A stretch of DNA of 64,000 bases from Emergomyces orientalis (lineage: Eukaryota; Ascomycota; Eurotiomycetes; Onygenales; Ajellomycetaceae): the NCBI GenBank assembly GCA_002110485.1, contig MOWL01000073.1:232739-296738 (forward strand), written 5' to 3'. Below the pieces are notes generated by a model. It was not told where the DNA came from. It worked only from the letters and a program-made list of their open reading frames with translations, and ran no database searches. Shown here piece after piece: positions 20,696 through 29,850 of the stretch. A program made the position numbers and the translations under genes. How positions within the stretch are numbered: the stretch's first letter is position 1; the number at the start of each line of letters is the position of its first letter.

Positions 20696-23600
20696 TCAGA
20701 TAATGACTGCAAACTCCTTACCATGAGGGATCCATGACTGCAAGTCATCCTGACCCCCCCTCAAAGAATTCTTCTTATCAGTATCTTGCATATCCACCTC
20801 TTCCTCTTCAATATCATTTGCTTCATTGATATTATTCTCTGCAACCGGCATTTGATTGTCTCGGAGATAGAACCTTTTTAACCTATTACCTGCAGTAGTA
20901 TTTCGAAACGGCGAACCATCCAGCTCTTCCAGATGATAGGTCCCTTTCTCATGGTTTGCTTCTCGGATTCGATACGGGCCCAGCCATCGGAAGTTGAGCT
21001 TGGCAGAATAGGACGTTTCTAGCTTGGTATCATGCAAAAGCACCAAATCACTTATCTGCAATGGTTCTCGGACTAATTGCTTAGTTTCATCAAATAGATC
21101 TCGGTTCTTCTCTCTCGCACGGCGCAGGTGATGAGCGGCCTCCTCCAGATCTTCATCTCTCTTTTCCAATTGTCGAATACGCATATATATCAAATCAGCA
21201 CGGGATTGCACTGTCTGCCAGGGAAGTGTTTGCCAAGTTGGAACGTCAAGCTCTATTGGAAGGATAGCATCGTAGCCATATTGCAGGCGGAACGGGGTTT
21301 CACCAGTAGATTGCCGAATGGTGACGCGATCTGCCCATAGCGCAGAATGGAAATGATTAACCCAGCTTCTTCCATCTGCAGCTAGCTTTGAAAGCGCATC
21401 GGATATCGGGCGGTGACCGCGTTCGACCATGCCATTAGCCTTCGCATTGTATGGTGAGATGGTTATTTGATTAACACGATATTTGGCGGTGAGAATCTTA
21501 GTCCATTTTTGATTCTCCGGCCCGCCATCACACACTAATTCCCGAAAGCAGCCGTGTCGGCAAATGATATTCTCATAGATGAATTGCGCCACGTTCTCAG
21601 CTGTTCCACGAGCGAGAGGGCGGCCTTCCACCCAGCCAGTGAGATCATTCCGAGCAATAACAGCACATCGCTTGCCTCGGTTCTTCGGAAACTTGACAAC
21701 ATCGATACACCACTTGTCCCATAGATAATTGCGGCTTGTTGGATATAGTGGTTCTTCCAAGCGAGCGCCATCCCTCAGCTGGCACACTGTGCAGCTTTTG
21801 CAATAATTCTTGACGGCTTTCCAGATACCTTCCCACCAATATCGCTGCGTGATCTTGTGGTTTGTGGCCTCGCGGCCCTTATGACCAGATTCATCATGCA
21901 TCCGAGCAACGATATCCTTTTGCTCAGATGAGTTATCAACCACGCGTCTCAGAGGAATTCCCTTGCCTGATCGTCGGAATAGATGTTGACCTTGGACGAT
22001 ATATCGAAGTGCATGCTTGCGCCATTTAGAAAAGACGGAACGTGGTATATCATCCGGCCGCTTCATGGTGGTGAGAAACCTCGCAATTGATTCGCTGCGA
22101 TCAGAATAATCAGGCGAAAGAACACGCACACCCGATGACTCGGAAGCATCCACGCCGCTGACATCGAAATCAGGAACCGTCAAAGATGCAACACTAATAT
22201 AGTTGAGTTCTGCATCTATGAAATCATCGATATCTTGATCCTCAGGAACCTCACCCTCAGCAGGAGGTCGACGAGATAGCCCATCTGCAGCAGTATGCTT
22301 CCGACCAGGCACATGTCGAACTTCGAAATCAAACATCCGAATCCAGGCAAGCCAGCCAGTAACGAGAGCACCAGGCAGGTCAGTGGCAGATCGATTGAGC
22401 TGTGCCACTAGAGTCTTCGCGTCGGTTTCCAGAATAAAGTGAACGCCATACAGGTAATAACGGCATTTCTTTAGCATCTTGAGCACAGCGCGGCATTCTC
22501 GCTTTCCTGCATCATATTTTGCTTCGGCGGGGCTCCAGATTCCGCTCTCATATCGGCAAGGGTGTAGCTTTCCATTCAATTTATCCCGTTGGCTGAGCGT
22601 TCCACCCCATCCTTCAAGACAGGCATCCGTGGCCATCACGATATCACCGGCATCTTCAGAATAATCAATGCAGCAAAGTGCAGGGGCAGTTGTCAGGGCA
22701 TTCTTCAAAATTGCCATTGCATTCACTTGTTCAAGACCCCAGGTAAAAGGAATGTTCTTCTTGAATAGAATATAGATAGGTATAGAAATGATAGCGAAAT
22801 TCGGAATCCATATTCTATAGTAAACGCAAACACCTAAGAAAGCTCGGGCACCCGTGACATCTGTCGGATCCGGCCACTCAACGATTTTGACGATTTTCGC
22901 AGCTTCGGGGCGCCTGCCGTCAGCATCCACAACATATCCGACTAGAACCATACCGGAGCAGGCGAATTCTGACTTTCCAACCTGGATACACGTGTCCGCG
23001 AGTTCTATGCTGATGAGGGTGGCATCTAAGTTTTGCAGATGCTCCAGGACAAATTTCCGAATACCTGGCATCACTTCTTCATCATTGTAACGCGTCCGCG
23101 GGCCTTTCACACCAATATCATCCATAAAATTGTCTGCTTGATGCGGTATGTTCGATCGAAGAATGCGTGCCATGATTCGGCAGAACTGCGCAATAGAATT
23201 CGTCGCGCCTTGTGGCAGTGCTGTCTGACGAAGCAACCCGATCGGGGTAAGGAAAGCTGTCATATCTCGGCTGTCTTCGTGTAAAGGAACTTGATCATAT
23301 CCAGAAAAGAAATCCATCATGCTCGTTATCTTCATTCCCGCGAAATCCTCAGCAAACGCGTCCGCACTAGGTGGAATATACGCATCGCGAATAGTGACAG
23401 CGTTCATGTCCATGCACGCGTTGACAATGCGATATTTCCCAGCTTCTTTCTTCTTGACGAGGAACCACTTATTTCGATACGGACCATGGCAATGTTCATA
23501 AACTCCAGAATCAACGCGTTCGCGAAGCATATTGATGATTGTAGGGACGAGCTTTCGAGGAATAGGAAATCCTGCCGCTTGCCATGCTTTATGCGGAGCA

Positions 23601-24355
23601 ACGCGAATCTTGACAGGTGGAGAGACTTCTTTTGCAAGCGTTCCGCAATCCTTAAAACTCCACGCGAGGGCTTTTTCTCTTCTAAGCAGAATCTCAATCA
23701 AAAGTTCGCGTTCCTGTGGGGTGAGCATCGATCCGATCCGCAGATTCTTGATCCTTTCCTCTGTGAGTCGCGAACCTCGCGGGCAATCGGAGAAACGGGG
23801 TGTAATGAAATGATCGTAGGGCGAAGGCGGATCCTGCTCCGGAATCACATTGTCTTTGAACCATTGTTGGCGAATTTCTCTCCACTTATCTGTTCCGCCG
23901 GGAATCCCGCCACCTGTAGTTGGCACATCGAGAGGTTGAATCTTATCGGCTTTTCGCTTGTATAATGTCGCAACGACTGGACCGCGCGATCGAGGAGAAG
24001 ATCGTGAAGAAGCATATAAAGACAAATCATGAAGCTGCACACCACGAACACGGCGTGATTCGGATATTGAATAATTAGAGAAAGGAAAAGATGAATGTGT
24101 AGACGGGTAAAATTGTTGATGTAGGATGGCGGGGAAAAACCTGTGAGGTTCTCGGGCGTTTTGGGGCGGCGTTCTCTGATTGGCTGAATCTTTTGGCGGC
24201 CCGGGGCCGCCAAAAGTCTGATTGGCTGACGCACCCACACCGCTTTCAAAACACGGCAGAATATTTGCCCCGCTATCCACATCGCGATCGCTGAATCTGA
24301 TATCATTTCTTTGCCCACCACATTCAACATCGCAAAGATCAATCGGACTCAGCAT
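20696..24355 (-). CDS. pol: Gypsy-A Pol: reverse transcriptase, RNase H, integrase
   Basis: 1219 residues from an ATG two bases after the Gag stop. An N-terminal extension (1–~130) is Ser/Arg-rich. The RT (about 210–560) has WFLVKKKEAGKYRIVNACMD, the LPQGATNS motif and the catalytic FMDD (Asp412/413). RNase H starts near 575 with ATDACLEGWGG. Integrase has an HHCC zinc finger (near 820–865, GHKG…CKSCTVC) and the D,D-E core: WCIDVVKF near 881, CDGGPENQ near 941 and NGMVERGH near 976. The C terminus has the GPYRI segment but no chromodomain. The protein copies element RNA into DNA and integrates it. Frame and catalytic residues are intact, unlike e2 and e3. Confidence 0.92.
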   Translation of the reverse strand: MLSPIDLCDVECGGQRNDIRFSDRDVDSGANILPCFESGVGASANQTFGGPGPPKDSANQRTPPQNAREPHRFFPAILHQQFYPSTHSSFPFSNYSISESRRVRGVQLHDLSLYASSRSSPRSRGPVVATLYKRKADKIQPLDVPTTGGGIPGGTDKWREIRQQWFKDNVIPEQDPPSPYDHFITPRFSDCPRGSRLTEERIKNLRIGSMLTPQERELLIEILLRREKALAWSFKDCGTLAKEVSPPVKIRVAPHKAWQAAGFPIPRKLVPTIINMLRERVDSGVYEHCHGPYRNKWFLVKKKEAGKYRIVNACMDMNAVTIRDAYIPPSADAFAEDFAGMKITSMMDFFSGYDQVPLHEDSRDMTAFLTPIGLLRQTALPQGATNSIAQFCRIMARILRSNIPHQADNFMDDIGVKGPRTRYNDEEVMPGIRKFVLEHLQNLDATLISIELADTCIQVGKSEFACSGMVLVGYVVDADGRRPEAAKIVKIVEWPDPTDVTGARAFLGVCVYYRIWIPNFAIISIPIYILFKKNIPFTWGLEQVNAMAILKNALTTAPALCCIDYSEDAGDIVMATDACLEGWGGTLSQRDKLNGKLHPCRYESGIWSPAEAKYDAGKRECRAVLKMLKKCRYYLYGVHFILETDAKTLVAQLNRSATDLPGALVTGWLAWIRMFDFEVRHVPGRKHTAADGLSRRPPAEGEVPEDQDIDDFIDAELNYISVASLTVPDFDVSGVDASESSGVRVLSPDYSDRSESIARFLTTMKRPDDIPRSVFSKWRKHALRYIVQGQHLFRRSGKGIPLRRVVDNSSEQKDIVARMHDESGHKGREATNHKITQRYWWEGIWKAVKNYCKSCTVCQLRDGARLEEPLYPTSRNYLWDKWCIDVVKFPKNRGKRCAVIARNDLTGWVEGRPLARGTAENVAQFIYENIICRHGCFRELVCDGGPENQKWTKILTAKYRVNQITISPYNAKANGMVERGHRPISDALSKLAADGRSWVNHFHSALWADRVTIRQSTGETPFRLQYGYDAILPIELDVPTWQTLPWQTVQSRADLIYMRIRQLEKRDEDLEEAAHHLRRAREKNRDLFDETKQLVREPLQISDLVLLHDTKLETSYSAKLNFRWLGPYRIREANHEKGTYHLEELDGSPFRNTTAGNRLKRFYLRDNQMPVAENNINEANDIEEEEVDMQDTDKKNSLRGGQDDLQSWIPHGKEFAVII

Positions 24356-24357
24356 AT

Positions 24358-27324
24358 CTAGTTTAAAGTCTGCACTTTGCCACGAAGATCATCTAACTTT
24401 CGATCTCCATGGTCGCCGGGAGAATAACCAAGAAAAGACACCTGATTCTTCTCATCCTTCGGATCAAAAACGTGAACAAGAACACCGCCTTTGTTATCTG
24501 TAGTTCTTGCCAAACGCGTCGCGTTTTCATATGGTCGGCCGAGAATGCAATCATGAGAACCGCGTTCCATGATGAAGAATGTCTGAGGCACCATAACAGA
24601 TCCAAGGCGAACAGGAACATCCTTGCAGATTCCAATGACACCACTCTGCTGACCCCCAGCTCCAAGAATAGGTTTGACAGCATCCCTTTGAATGATGAGA
24701 CCGAGATCTAACGCAGTTCTTTCAACAAGACAGTTAATTTCCGCACCTCCATCAAATATCGCCTCAGTTTCCCCCTTTCCAATTCCGACAGTGAACTTGA
24801 TGTGTCCAACCGAAACGAGATTCCAACGAGGATTATACTCAGCAACAGAAGTGCCAGGTTGAACCAGGGCAACGGTGGCTGCATCATCCCGAATCATATG
24901 CTGTTGAACTTCGATGGGAAGATTTTGAAAGAACATGTGCTGGAGTTGGGTGGAGCATGCCATGAGATCTTTAATCTGAATTCCGCCGATTTCTTGGCGC
25001 ATGATCTTCTCAAATATTCGCCGCGTCGCGATCGCCATATTGTCTTTATTCTTCATTTCTGCAGAAAGCTTTGGCCCTTTGAGTTTCCGAGGCCTGCAGA
25101 GAACAGTTTTCTTCTGAATCTGCGGAGCATCTGCCATTTCTGAATCTGGGACAATTCCACCGTCTCCGAGCTTTGGACTTCCGCCCTGAAGCTGTTCATC
25201 ATGGAGAGGTTGAGAATTATCATCCTCATCATCTTCCTGTGAAGCAGAGATCACATCTTGAGCAAAAGAAACTGATTTCCCATCTGAATACCTGCCATTG
25301 CGCCGAGAATGTGTTGTTGGCAGTCTCTTCTCCTTCTCAATTCGTCCGGAAAGCGTTGCTTGATTTTTATTCATAGAAGAGGCCTTATCCTTCTCAGTAG
25401 AAGTGGAAGCAGCCATTACACTAACAATCTCCTCCATCTCACTATCGGTCATATCACCTTCCTCAGGGCCACTATCAAATCCAATATCACATATGCTTAC
25501 GGCATTCACCGATGGCATCGGGGATCCGTCAGGAAATACCCGGATACTACCATCATTCCGAAGTTTATCCGCGGTTGGGACAGTCGGCGGTGCAGCCATT
25601 TGCTTCAAAAGTCGTTCAATTGTAACAATATGGGGCTCAAGTCGGTTGACAGCAATCTTCGGGCCTTTTCTCATCACATTACCCTCATAGTATTCTCCAA
25701 TCATATTCCGATGAATCTTGCCCTGATCGATGAGCCGGCCGATTGCTAAGCAATTTGGAAGCATATGGTTTGAATCTCCGCAACCCCAGCATGACATCGG
25801 CGGTCGATCGTATTGAACAAAGCTTCCAGATCGAGATCGAGACGGGCCTCCAGGTCCACGTTGAGTTCCATAGTAAGACACATTTGGCAAATCCAATGCA
25901 GGATCACGTCCTCGAGTAAGAAGAACCTTTGGAGCAGTCACATTTTGCTGCATGTTTCCCTGGTTTTGAATGCCAGCGATCGCCAGAGATAACGCGTCCA
26001 TTCGGTTGACAAGGTTCTCAAGAATGTTATCACTCGGATTCTGTGTTTTCGCATCCGGAGCAGGCATCGCCGAAGCGGTCGGCACAGGCACATTCAATGT
26101 GGGCGGATTAAACACGGGCTGAGCAGACGGCTGCATCGATGGAATAGAGTTGGGGAAAACATCAGGTGCCAGAACTCGTGCAATCTCTTCCTTTGTCTTC
26201 TGCATTTGAGACACAGCATCGCAGATCTTCGGCAGTTCCCATCCAGATTGACTAACCTTATCAAATCCAGCAGTGCGGAAAGCTTTTTCACGAATACCTT
26301 CTGAAAGTCCTTGAAGAAACCAGATACAAGCAAGAGATTGTTGCAATTCATTCTTGCAAATGAGAGGCATCGCAACTGCGCGGAATTGACGGCAGTAGAC
26401 GAGGATCTCCTGGCTGGTAGAATGGGTTTTGTTGCACAATGCATGGAGGTAAGATTGATTATACATCTGTTGGTGAGCATCTTCGCGCCAGAAATCGGCA
26501 AGCAACTGCTTTTTAACCATTTCCCATGTCTTATGATCCAAGACAAGCTGATCGATATGGCCCTGCAGTTCCATGGTACAATAGTTCCGTAATACCGCCA
26601 GAGCATCGATTCCTGCAACGAAATGCAAGGTGCACATTGCCTCATATCGATCAACAAAAGCAGTAATGTTTCTCCCATCAAAGAATGGGGCTCCAGGTGC
26701 TCCAGGAATCGGCATCGGCATGACAAGACGTTGATATGGCAGTCCACTATTGGGAGTCGGCTGACCGGACGAGGTAGTAGTGGGTGTAGTCATCTTTTCT
26801 TTGCTAGCTTCTGTCTTCTCTTTGCTAACTTCTATTTTCGGGGGCGCTGCAGAGACCTTTCCTGACTGAGTTTGACGATGGGCAATAGAATCCGACCGAG
26901 AATGCTTGGAAGACATATATTGAGAAAGAAAGGAACGCACAAAAGACTTCTGTTCACATAAGAGAAAGAGTTCAACAATACTATCAATATCAATATCCTT
27001 TTTATATTCAAATCTCAAATCCTCAAGAAAGAGAAGGAATTTCAACATCCACTTTAGATCTTTTTGCTGAAGGTCTTTTTTCTTATCACTTTTCTCAACA
27101 TTTCTCTCTTCTTTCATTTGTTGAATAGGGGTATGGGTATTCAAATTGAGCTTATCAGTGGGGCGTTCGCTCGCATCCTTCATTATCCACTGTCGATATC
27201 GGCCATATCGGCCAATCAGAGGCTTCCACAAATGAACACTATTGAAAAGAATGCTCAACAAAAGCAGAAAAGACAAAATGTTGAGAGAAATCATATCAGT
27301 CGTAGCTACCGCCTGCCCATCCAT
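24358..27324 (-). CDS. gag: Gypsy-A Gag with C-terminal retropepsin
   Basis: 988 residues from the first ATG after the primer site. Residues 10–30 (SLNILSFLLLLSILFNSV) are hydrophobic, unusual for Gag. A Lys/Glu-rich segment follows, then a retrotransposon capsid region (about 195–330, FVDRYEAMCTLHFVAG… AHQQMYNQSYLHAL) and a Pro-rich linker. The CCHC knuckle CWGCGDSNHMLPNC lies at about 512, and an acidic stretch at 640–720. Residues ~840–930 are retropepsin-like: EAIFDGGAEINCLVE (Asp858) and CILGRPYE. Asp-Gly-Gly replaces the usual Asp-Ser/Thr-Gly. Gag forms the particle and the protease matures it. The frame ends with TAG, two bases before the pol ATG. Confidence 0.87.
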   Translation of the reverse strand: MDGQAVATTDMISLNILSFLLLLSILFNSVHLWKPLIGRYGRYRQWIMKDASERPTDKLNLNTHTPIQQMKEERNVEKSDKKKDLQQKDLKWMLKFLLFLEDLRFEYKKDIDIDSIVELFLLCEQKSFVRSFLSQYMSSKHSRSDSIAHRQTQSGKVSAAPPKIEVSKEKTEASKEKMTTPTTTSSGQPTPNSGLPYQRLVMPMPIPGAPGAPFFDGRNITAFVDRYEAMCTLHFVAGIDALAVLRNYCTMELQGHIDQLVLDHKTWEMVKKQLLADFWREDAHQQMYNQSYLHALCNKTHSTSQEILVYCRQFRAVAMPLICKNELQQSLACIWFLQGLSEGIREKAFRTAGFDKVSQSGWELPKICDAVSQMQKTKEEIARVLAPDVFPNSIPSMQPSAQPVFNPPTLNVPVPTASAMPAPDAKTQNPSDNILENLVNRMDALSLAIAGIQNQGNMQQNVTAPKVLLTRGRDPALDLPNVSYYGTQRGPGGPSRSRSGSFVQYDRPPMSCWGCGDSNHMLPNCLAIGRLIDQGKIHRNMIGEYYEGNVMRKGPKIAVNRLEPHIVTIERLLKQMAAPPTVPTADKLRNDGSIRVFPDGSPMPSVNAVSICDIGFDSGPEEGDMTDSEMEEIVSVMAASTSTEKDKASSMNKNQATLSGRIEKEKRLPTTHSRRNGRYSDGKSVSFAQDVISASQEDDEDDNSQPLHDEQLQGGSPKLGDGGIVPDSEMADAPQIQKKTVLCRPRKLKGPKLSAEMKNKDNMAIATRRIFEKIMRQEIGGIQIKDLMACSTQLQHMFFQNLPIEVQQHMIRDDAATVALVQPGTSVAEYNPRWNLVSVGHIKFTVGIGKGETEAIFDGGAEINCLVERTALDLGLIIQRDAVKPILGAGGQQSGVIGICKDVPVRLGSVMVPQTFFIMERGSHDCILGRPYENATRLARTTDNKGGVLVHVFDPKDEKNQVSFLGYSPGDHGDRKLDDLRGKVQTLN

Positions 27325-27351
27325 TTTGAATTGCCTTCCCAGGGACGCCAA
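27325..27351 (-). promoter_or_regulatory. Gypsy-A e1 primer-binding site region
   Basis: In the sense direction, one T follows the LTR end, then TGGCGTCCCTGGG. The TGG start fits a tRNA 3' CCA end. The matching tRNA would end CCCAGGGACGCCA; I cannot assign its identity. The Gag frame is open through this site but without an ATG. Confidence 0.6.
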
Positions 27352-27700
27352 TGAAGTGGAATAAGGGGTTGTGCGCTTTTGGCGGCACGTGGGCAGGAGC
27401 AGCGGGATCGTAAGGAGGTTGGTAAGTTCGCCGTGTATACAATATTCTATTCAACGAGCTATCCAAATAGCAATACAAAAGAACACGTAGGAGATTCAAA
27501 TATAGAAGAAGAACAAGCAATCAATCACATATCAAATCACACAATCAAAAAGGAGCAATCTCACTGCTCTGCGTACAATCAATCTTCGCCGAATCCACAC
27601 GTGTGTCAAAAGGATAATGGGAATATGAGGCAGCCATGCCAAACAAATATATGAGGCGGTCTCGGCGAAAAGTAATACCACGCCGAGATTCCCCACCACA
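27352..27700 (-). repeat. Gypsy-A e1 5' LTR
   Basis: 349 bp, identical by eye to the 3' LTR except one extra A near 27609. It carries promoter and polyadenylation functions by position; no TATA box is obvious. Confidence 0.93.
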
Positions 27701-28290
27701 ATATCTTAATGAATTGCTCATTAAATCAAGAACTTAGAGCTGAACTGAGATATAAATATAAGCTGAGAGAAATGAATATGAAACTACTATTTTCAACTGA
27801 AATAGGCAGTCAATATTTAATTGATTTTCTCAATGAAACTCAAATAGCTACTAGAAATCAATTCTATTTCAAAGATGAAAATATAAATGAATGAGAATCT
27901 GAAATGTTCTTTATAAAAACTGCTAGATATTATATAATATCTCACTATTTCTTTTGTGTTAGAGTCTGTCTTTTATTTCCTTTGTATTCATGTCATGAGT
28001 TATTTTGTCTATCATTAATTTATTTTCTTTGTAATCACTTGAAAATTATATGAAAAAAAGAGAATATAAATAATCTTCAAAGATATTTATAAATAAATAA
28101 ATAAAAAAAAGAAAAATCAATTTGCTGACTATTCTGGGCTGGAATTCAAGTATTGCAAGTGCTATTTGTTTGAAGAAAAAATGTATAGTAATTAATGTTA
28201 AAGTTAGAAAAATCCTGAGACTCTTTGAGTCTCAGGTAGATATCATAGTCTCTGACTGCATATATATCTATAATTGAAGAATAATAATAA
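27701..28290 (+). pseudogene. LINE-B 3' end: C-terminal coding fragment, 3' UTR and (AAT)n tail
   Basis: 27713–27893 encodes the end of a fungal LINE ORF2 (MNMKLLFSTEIGSQYLIDFL, then NETQIATRNQF), the tail that normally follows RNase H. A ~390-bp AT-rich 3' UTR leads to AATAATAATAATAAT at about 28277. The upstream RNase H is absent here; a RNase H segment of this family lies at 33832–34981. Confidence 0.65.
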
Positions 28291-28384
28291 TAATGAGACA
28301 GTGTTTAAAAAATAGCTTGATCCCTGCAAGTAATATATATATATATTTGTATATATACATATTCAAGTGCAAGAAGAAGAATTA
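28291..28384. repeat. Fragment shared with the LINE-B leader
   Basis: CAGTGTTTAAAAAATAGCTT and the following CCCTGCAAGTAATATATATA match 12510–12560 and 50555–50605 inside the LINE-B leader. This may be the start of a second, head-to-tail LINE-B cut by LINE-A copy 2, or a common target sequence. Confidence 0.5.
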
Positions 28385-28497
28385 CATTGAGAAATCTCAT
28401 CAAAAATTATTTTATTCTTTTACATCTAAATCGCGATCGCTTTCGTACCACAGAGGGTCTTGAAGGGCATCAGCTCGCTCACACACTCTCAAACACC

Positions 28498-29850
28498 ATG
28501 GTTGAGGCTGTGAGCGTGAATGGTGGTGCAGGGAATGTGGGTGCGCGCGCGGCGCGACGCGTACCTGGAGCCGCGCAGGCAGGAGATGCAGCAACAAATG
28601 GTATGACAGCAACACTGTGCATGATCACCGAGGCTCTTAGAGAGGGGGAGAAAGACAAGAAGATTAATAAGAAAGAATTACTGTATATTCAGAGAGCTCT
28701 GAAGACAGTGAATGAGCTCAAGAAGGACCTGCTTGACAACATGTTAAAGAAGCTAGAGAATGCTACAAGCGCATCACAGCAAAATGAAAGATGCAACATG
28801 CTGGACAGTGAGATCTCATGGGCGCGCATAGCAGCCAATGAAGGGCCGCCAGCAAAGATAGTAACCAGGCGTGTATTGAGAGAGGTGGTGATATCTCGCC
28901 GCAACTGTGATGCACTGCCAGTGGAGGAACACACCCCAGAGGCCATTGTGAGAAAGGTAAATGGGACCATCAAAGATGTGACCACTGGCACCATAGTTGC
29001 AGCAAGATACATGTCTAGTGGTGATCTGATCCTGGTCGCAGACAACCCCAGCACGAAGGCCGAGCTGACAAAAAGTAATGAATGGGTGGAGAAATGGGGC
29101 GACAAGGCACACATGAGAAAGAAGATGTATGCAGTATTGATCAAGAGTGCATCTATCAGTGTCATTAGCTGAGTTAGCTCAGATAAAGCAGTGAAAGATG
29201 TCTACAAGCAGAACTCATCTCTCAGATGCAGAGTACTCATCCACAGGGTCACAAAGCGGCTAGCTAAACAGCAGCGGCCTCATGGAAGCATTATCCTACA
29301 TGTAGCCACACCGCAGCAGGCAAACACGCTTGTGGAGAATGGCATCATTCTGGGGAATGAATTCTGCATGGTTGAAATCTTCCACAGGGAGGCTCAGGTC
29401 ACCCGATGCTACAGCTGCCAGCAATATGGACACATAGCCAGATTCTGCCGCAAGGGTGATATCTGTGGGCACTGTGCAGCAGAGGGACACACGGACAAGA
29501 CCTGCCCCGCAGCACTGGAAGGAAAGAAGGCAGTCTGCTGTAACTGTGAAGGAGATCACCCAGCATGGTCTGCAAGATGCTCTGAATGACAGACTGCAGT
29601 TTCACTGGCCAAGGAGGCTCTCAAGAACCGGCCAAGACGCTTTGTGATGCAAACACCAGATGAGAAGGGTTGGATCACCCCCAGAAAGCATAGCAGAATC
29701 ACAGGAGAGGACCCTCTGATTGTTCAGCACAAGATCAGCAGACCCACAAATGTGGCAAGAGCTGGCGCGCAGCAATGAGGCTCGCTCAGTGGCTATGCAC
29801 GCCCAGCGCGACCAGACTCCACGCAGGACCAAGACATGGGTGAACCATGA
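28498..29850 (+). pseudogene. LINE-A copy 2 ORF1 (Gag-like, three zinc knuckles), few stops
   Basis: The frame is continuous for 450 codons with TGA at 29170–29172 and 29587–29589 and another stop near 29776. It has a Gly/Ala/Arg N terminus, a Lys-rich helix, a central RNA-binding-like domain (about 105–215) and three Cys/His knuckles (CYSCQQYGHIARFC, CGHCAAEGHTDKTC, CCNCEGDHPAWSARC). Its terminal TGA overlaps the ORF2 ATG. Confidence 0.8.

Larger units (their letters stand above)
16973..27700 (-). mobile_element. Gypsy-A e1: intact Ty3/Gypsy LTR retrotransposon with a third ORF
   Basis: A 10,728-bp element, transcribed on the minus strand. The LTRs (348 and 349 bp) differ by what appears to be a single inserted A, so insertion is recent. 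Order in the sense direction: 5' LTR, primer site, gag–protease, pol, ORF3, purine tract, 3' LTR. The order RT–RNase H–integrase marks Ty3/Gypsy. All three frames are open, so this is the only apparently autonomous copy here. The flanks (ATAG left, ATAT right) are not an exact target duplication and belong to non-adjacent parts of LINE-B, so a rearrangement has touched this locus. Confidence 0.92.

Noticed and set aside
20840..21000. Chromodomain at the end of Gypsy-A Pol
   Set aside because: After the GPYRI segment the sequence becomes acidic without the aromatic cage pattern of a chromodomain.
23291..23965. 224-codon plus-strand frame opposite Gypsy-A pol (also at 56895–57569)
   Set aside because: Antisense shadow of the RT frame; no independent support.
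16968..27705. Target duplication of Gypsy-A e1
   Set aside because: ATAG and ATAT differ, and the flanks are not contiguous LINE-B sequence, so no duplication is claimed.
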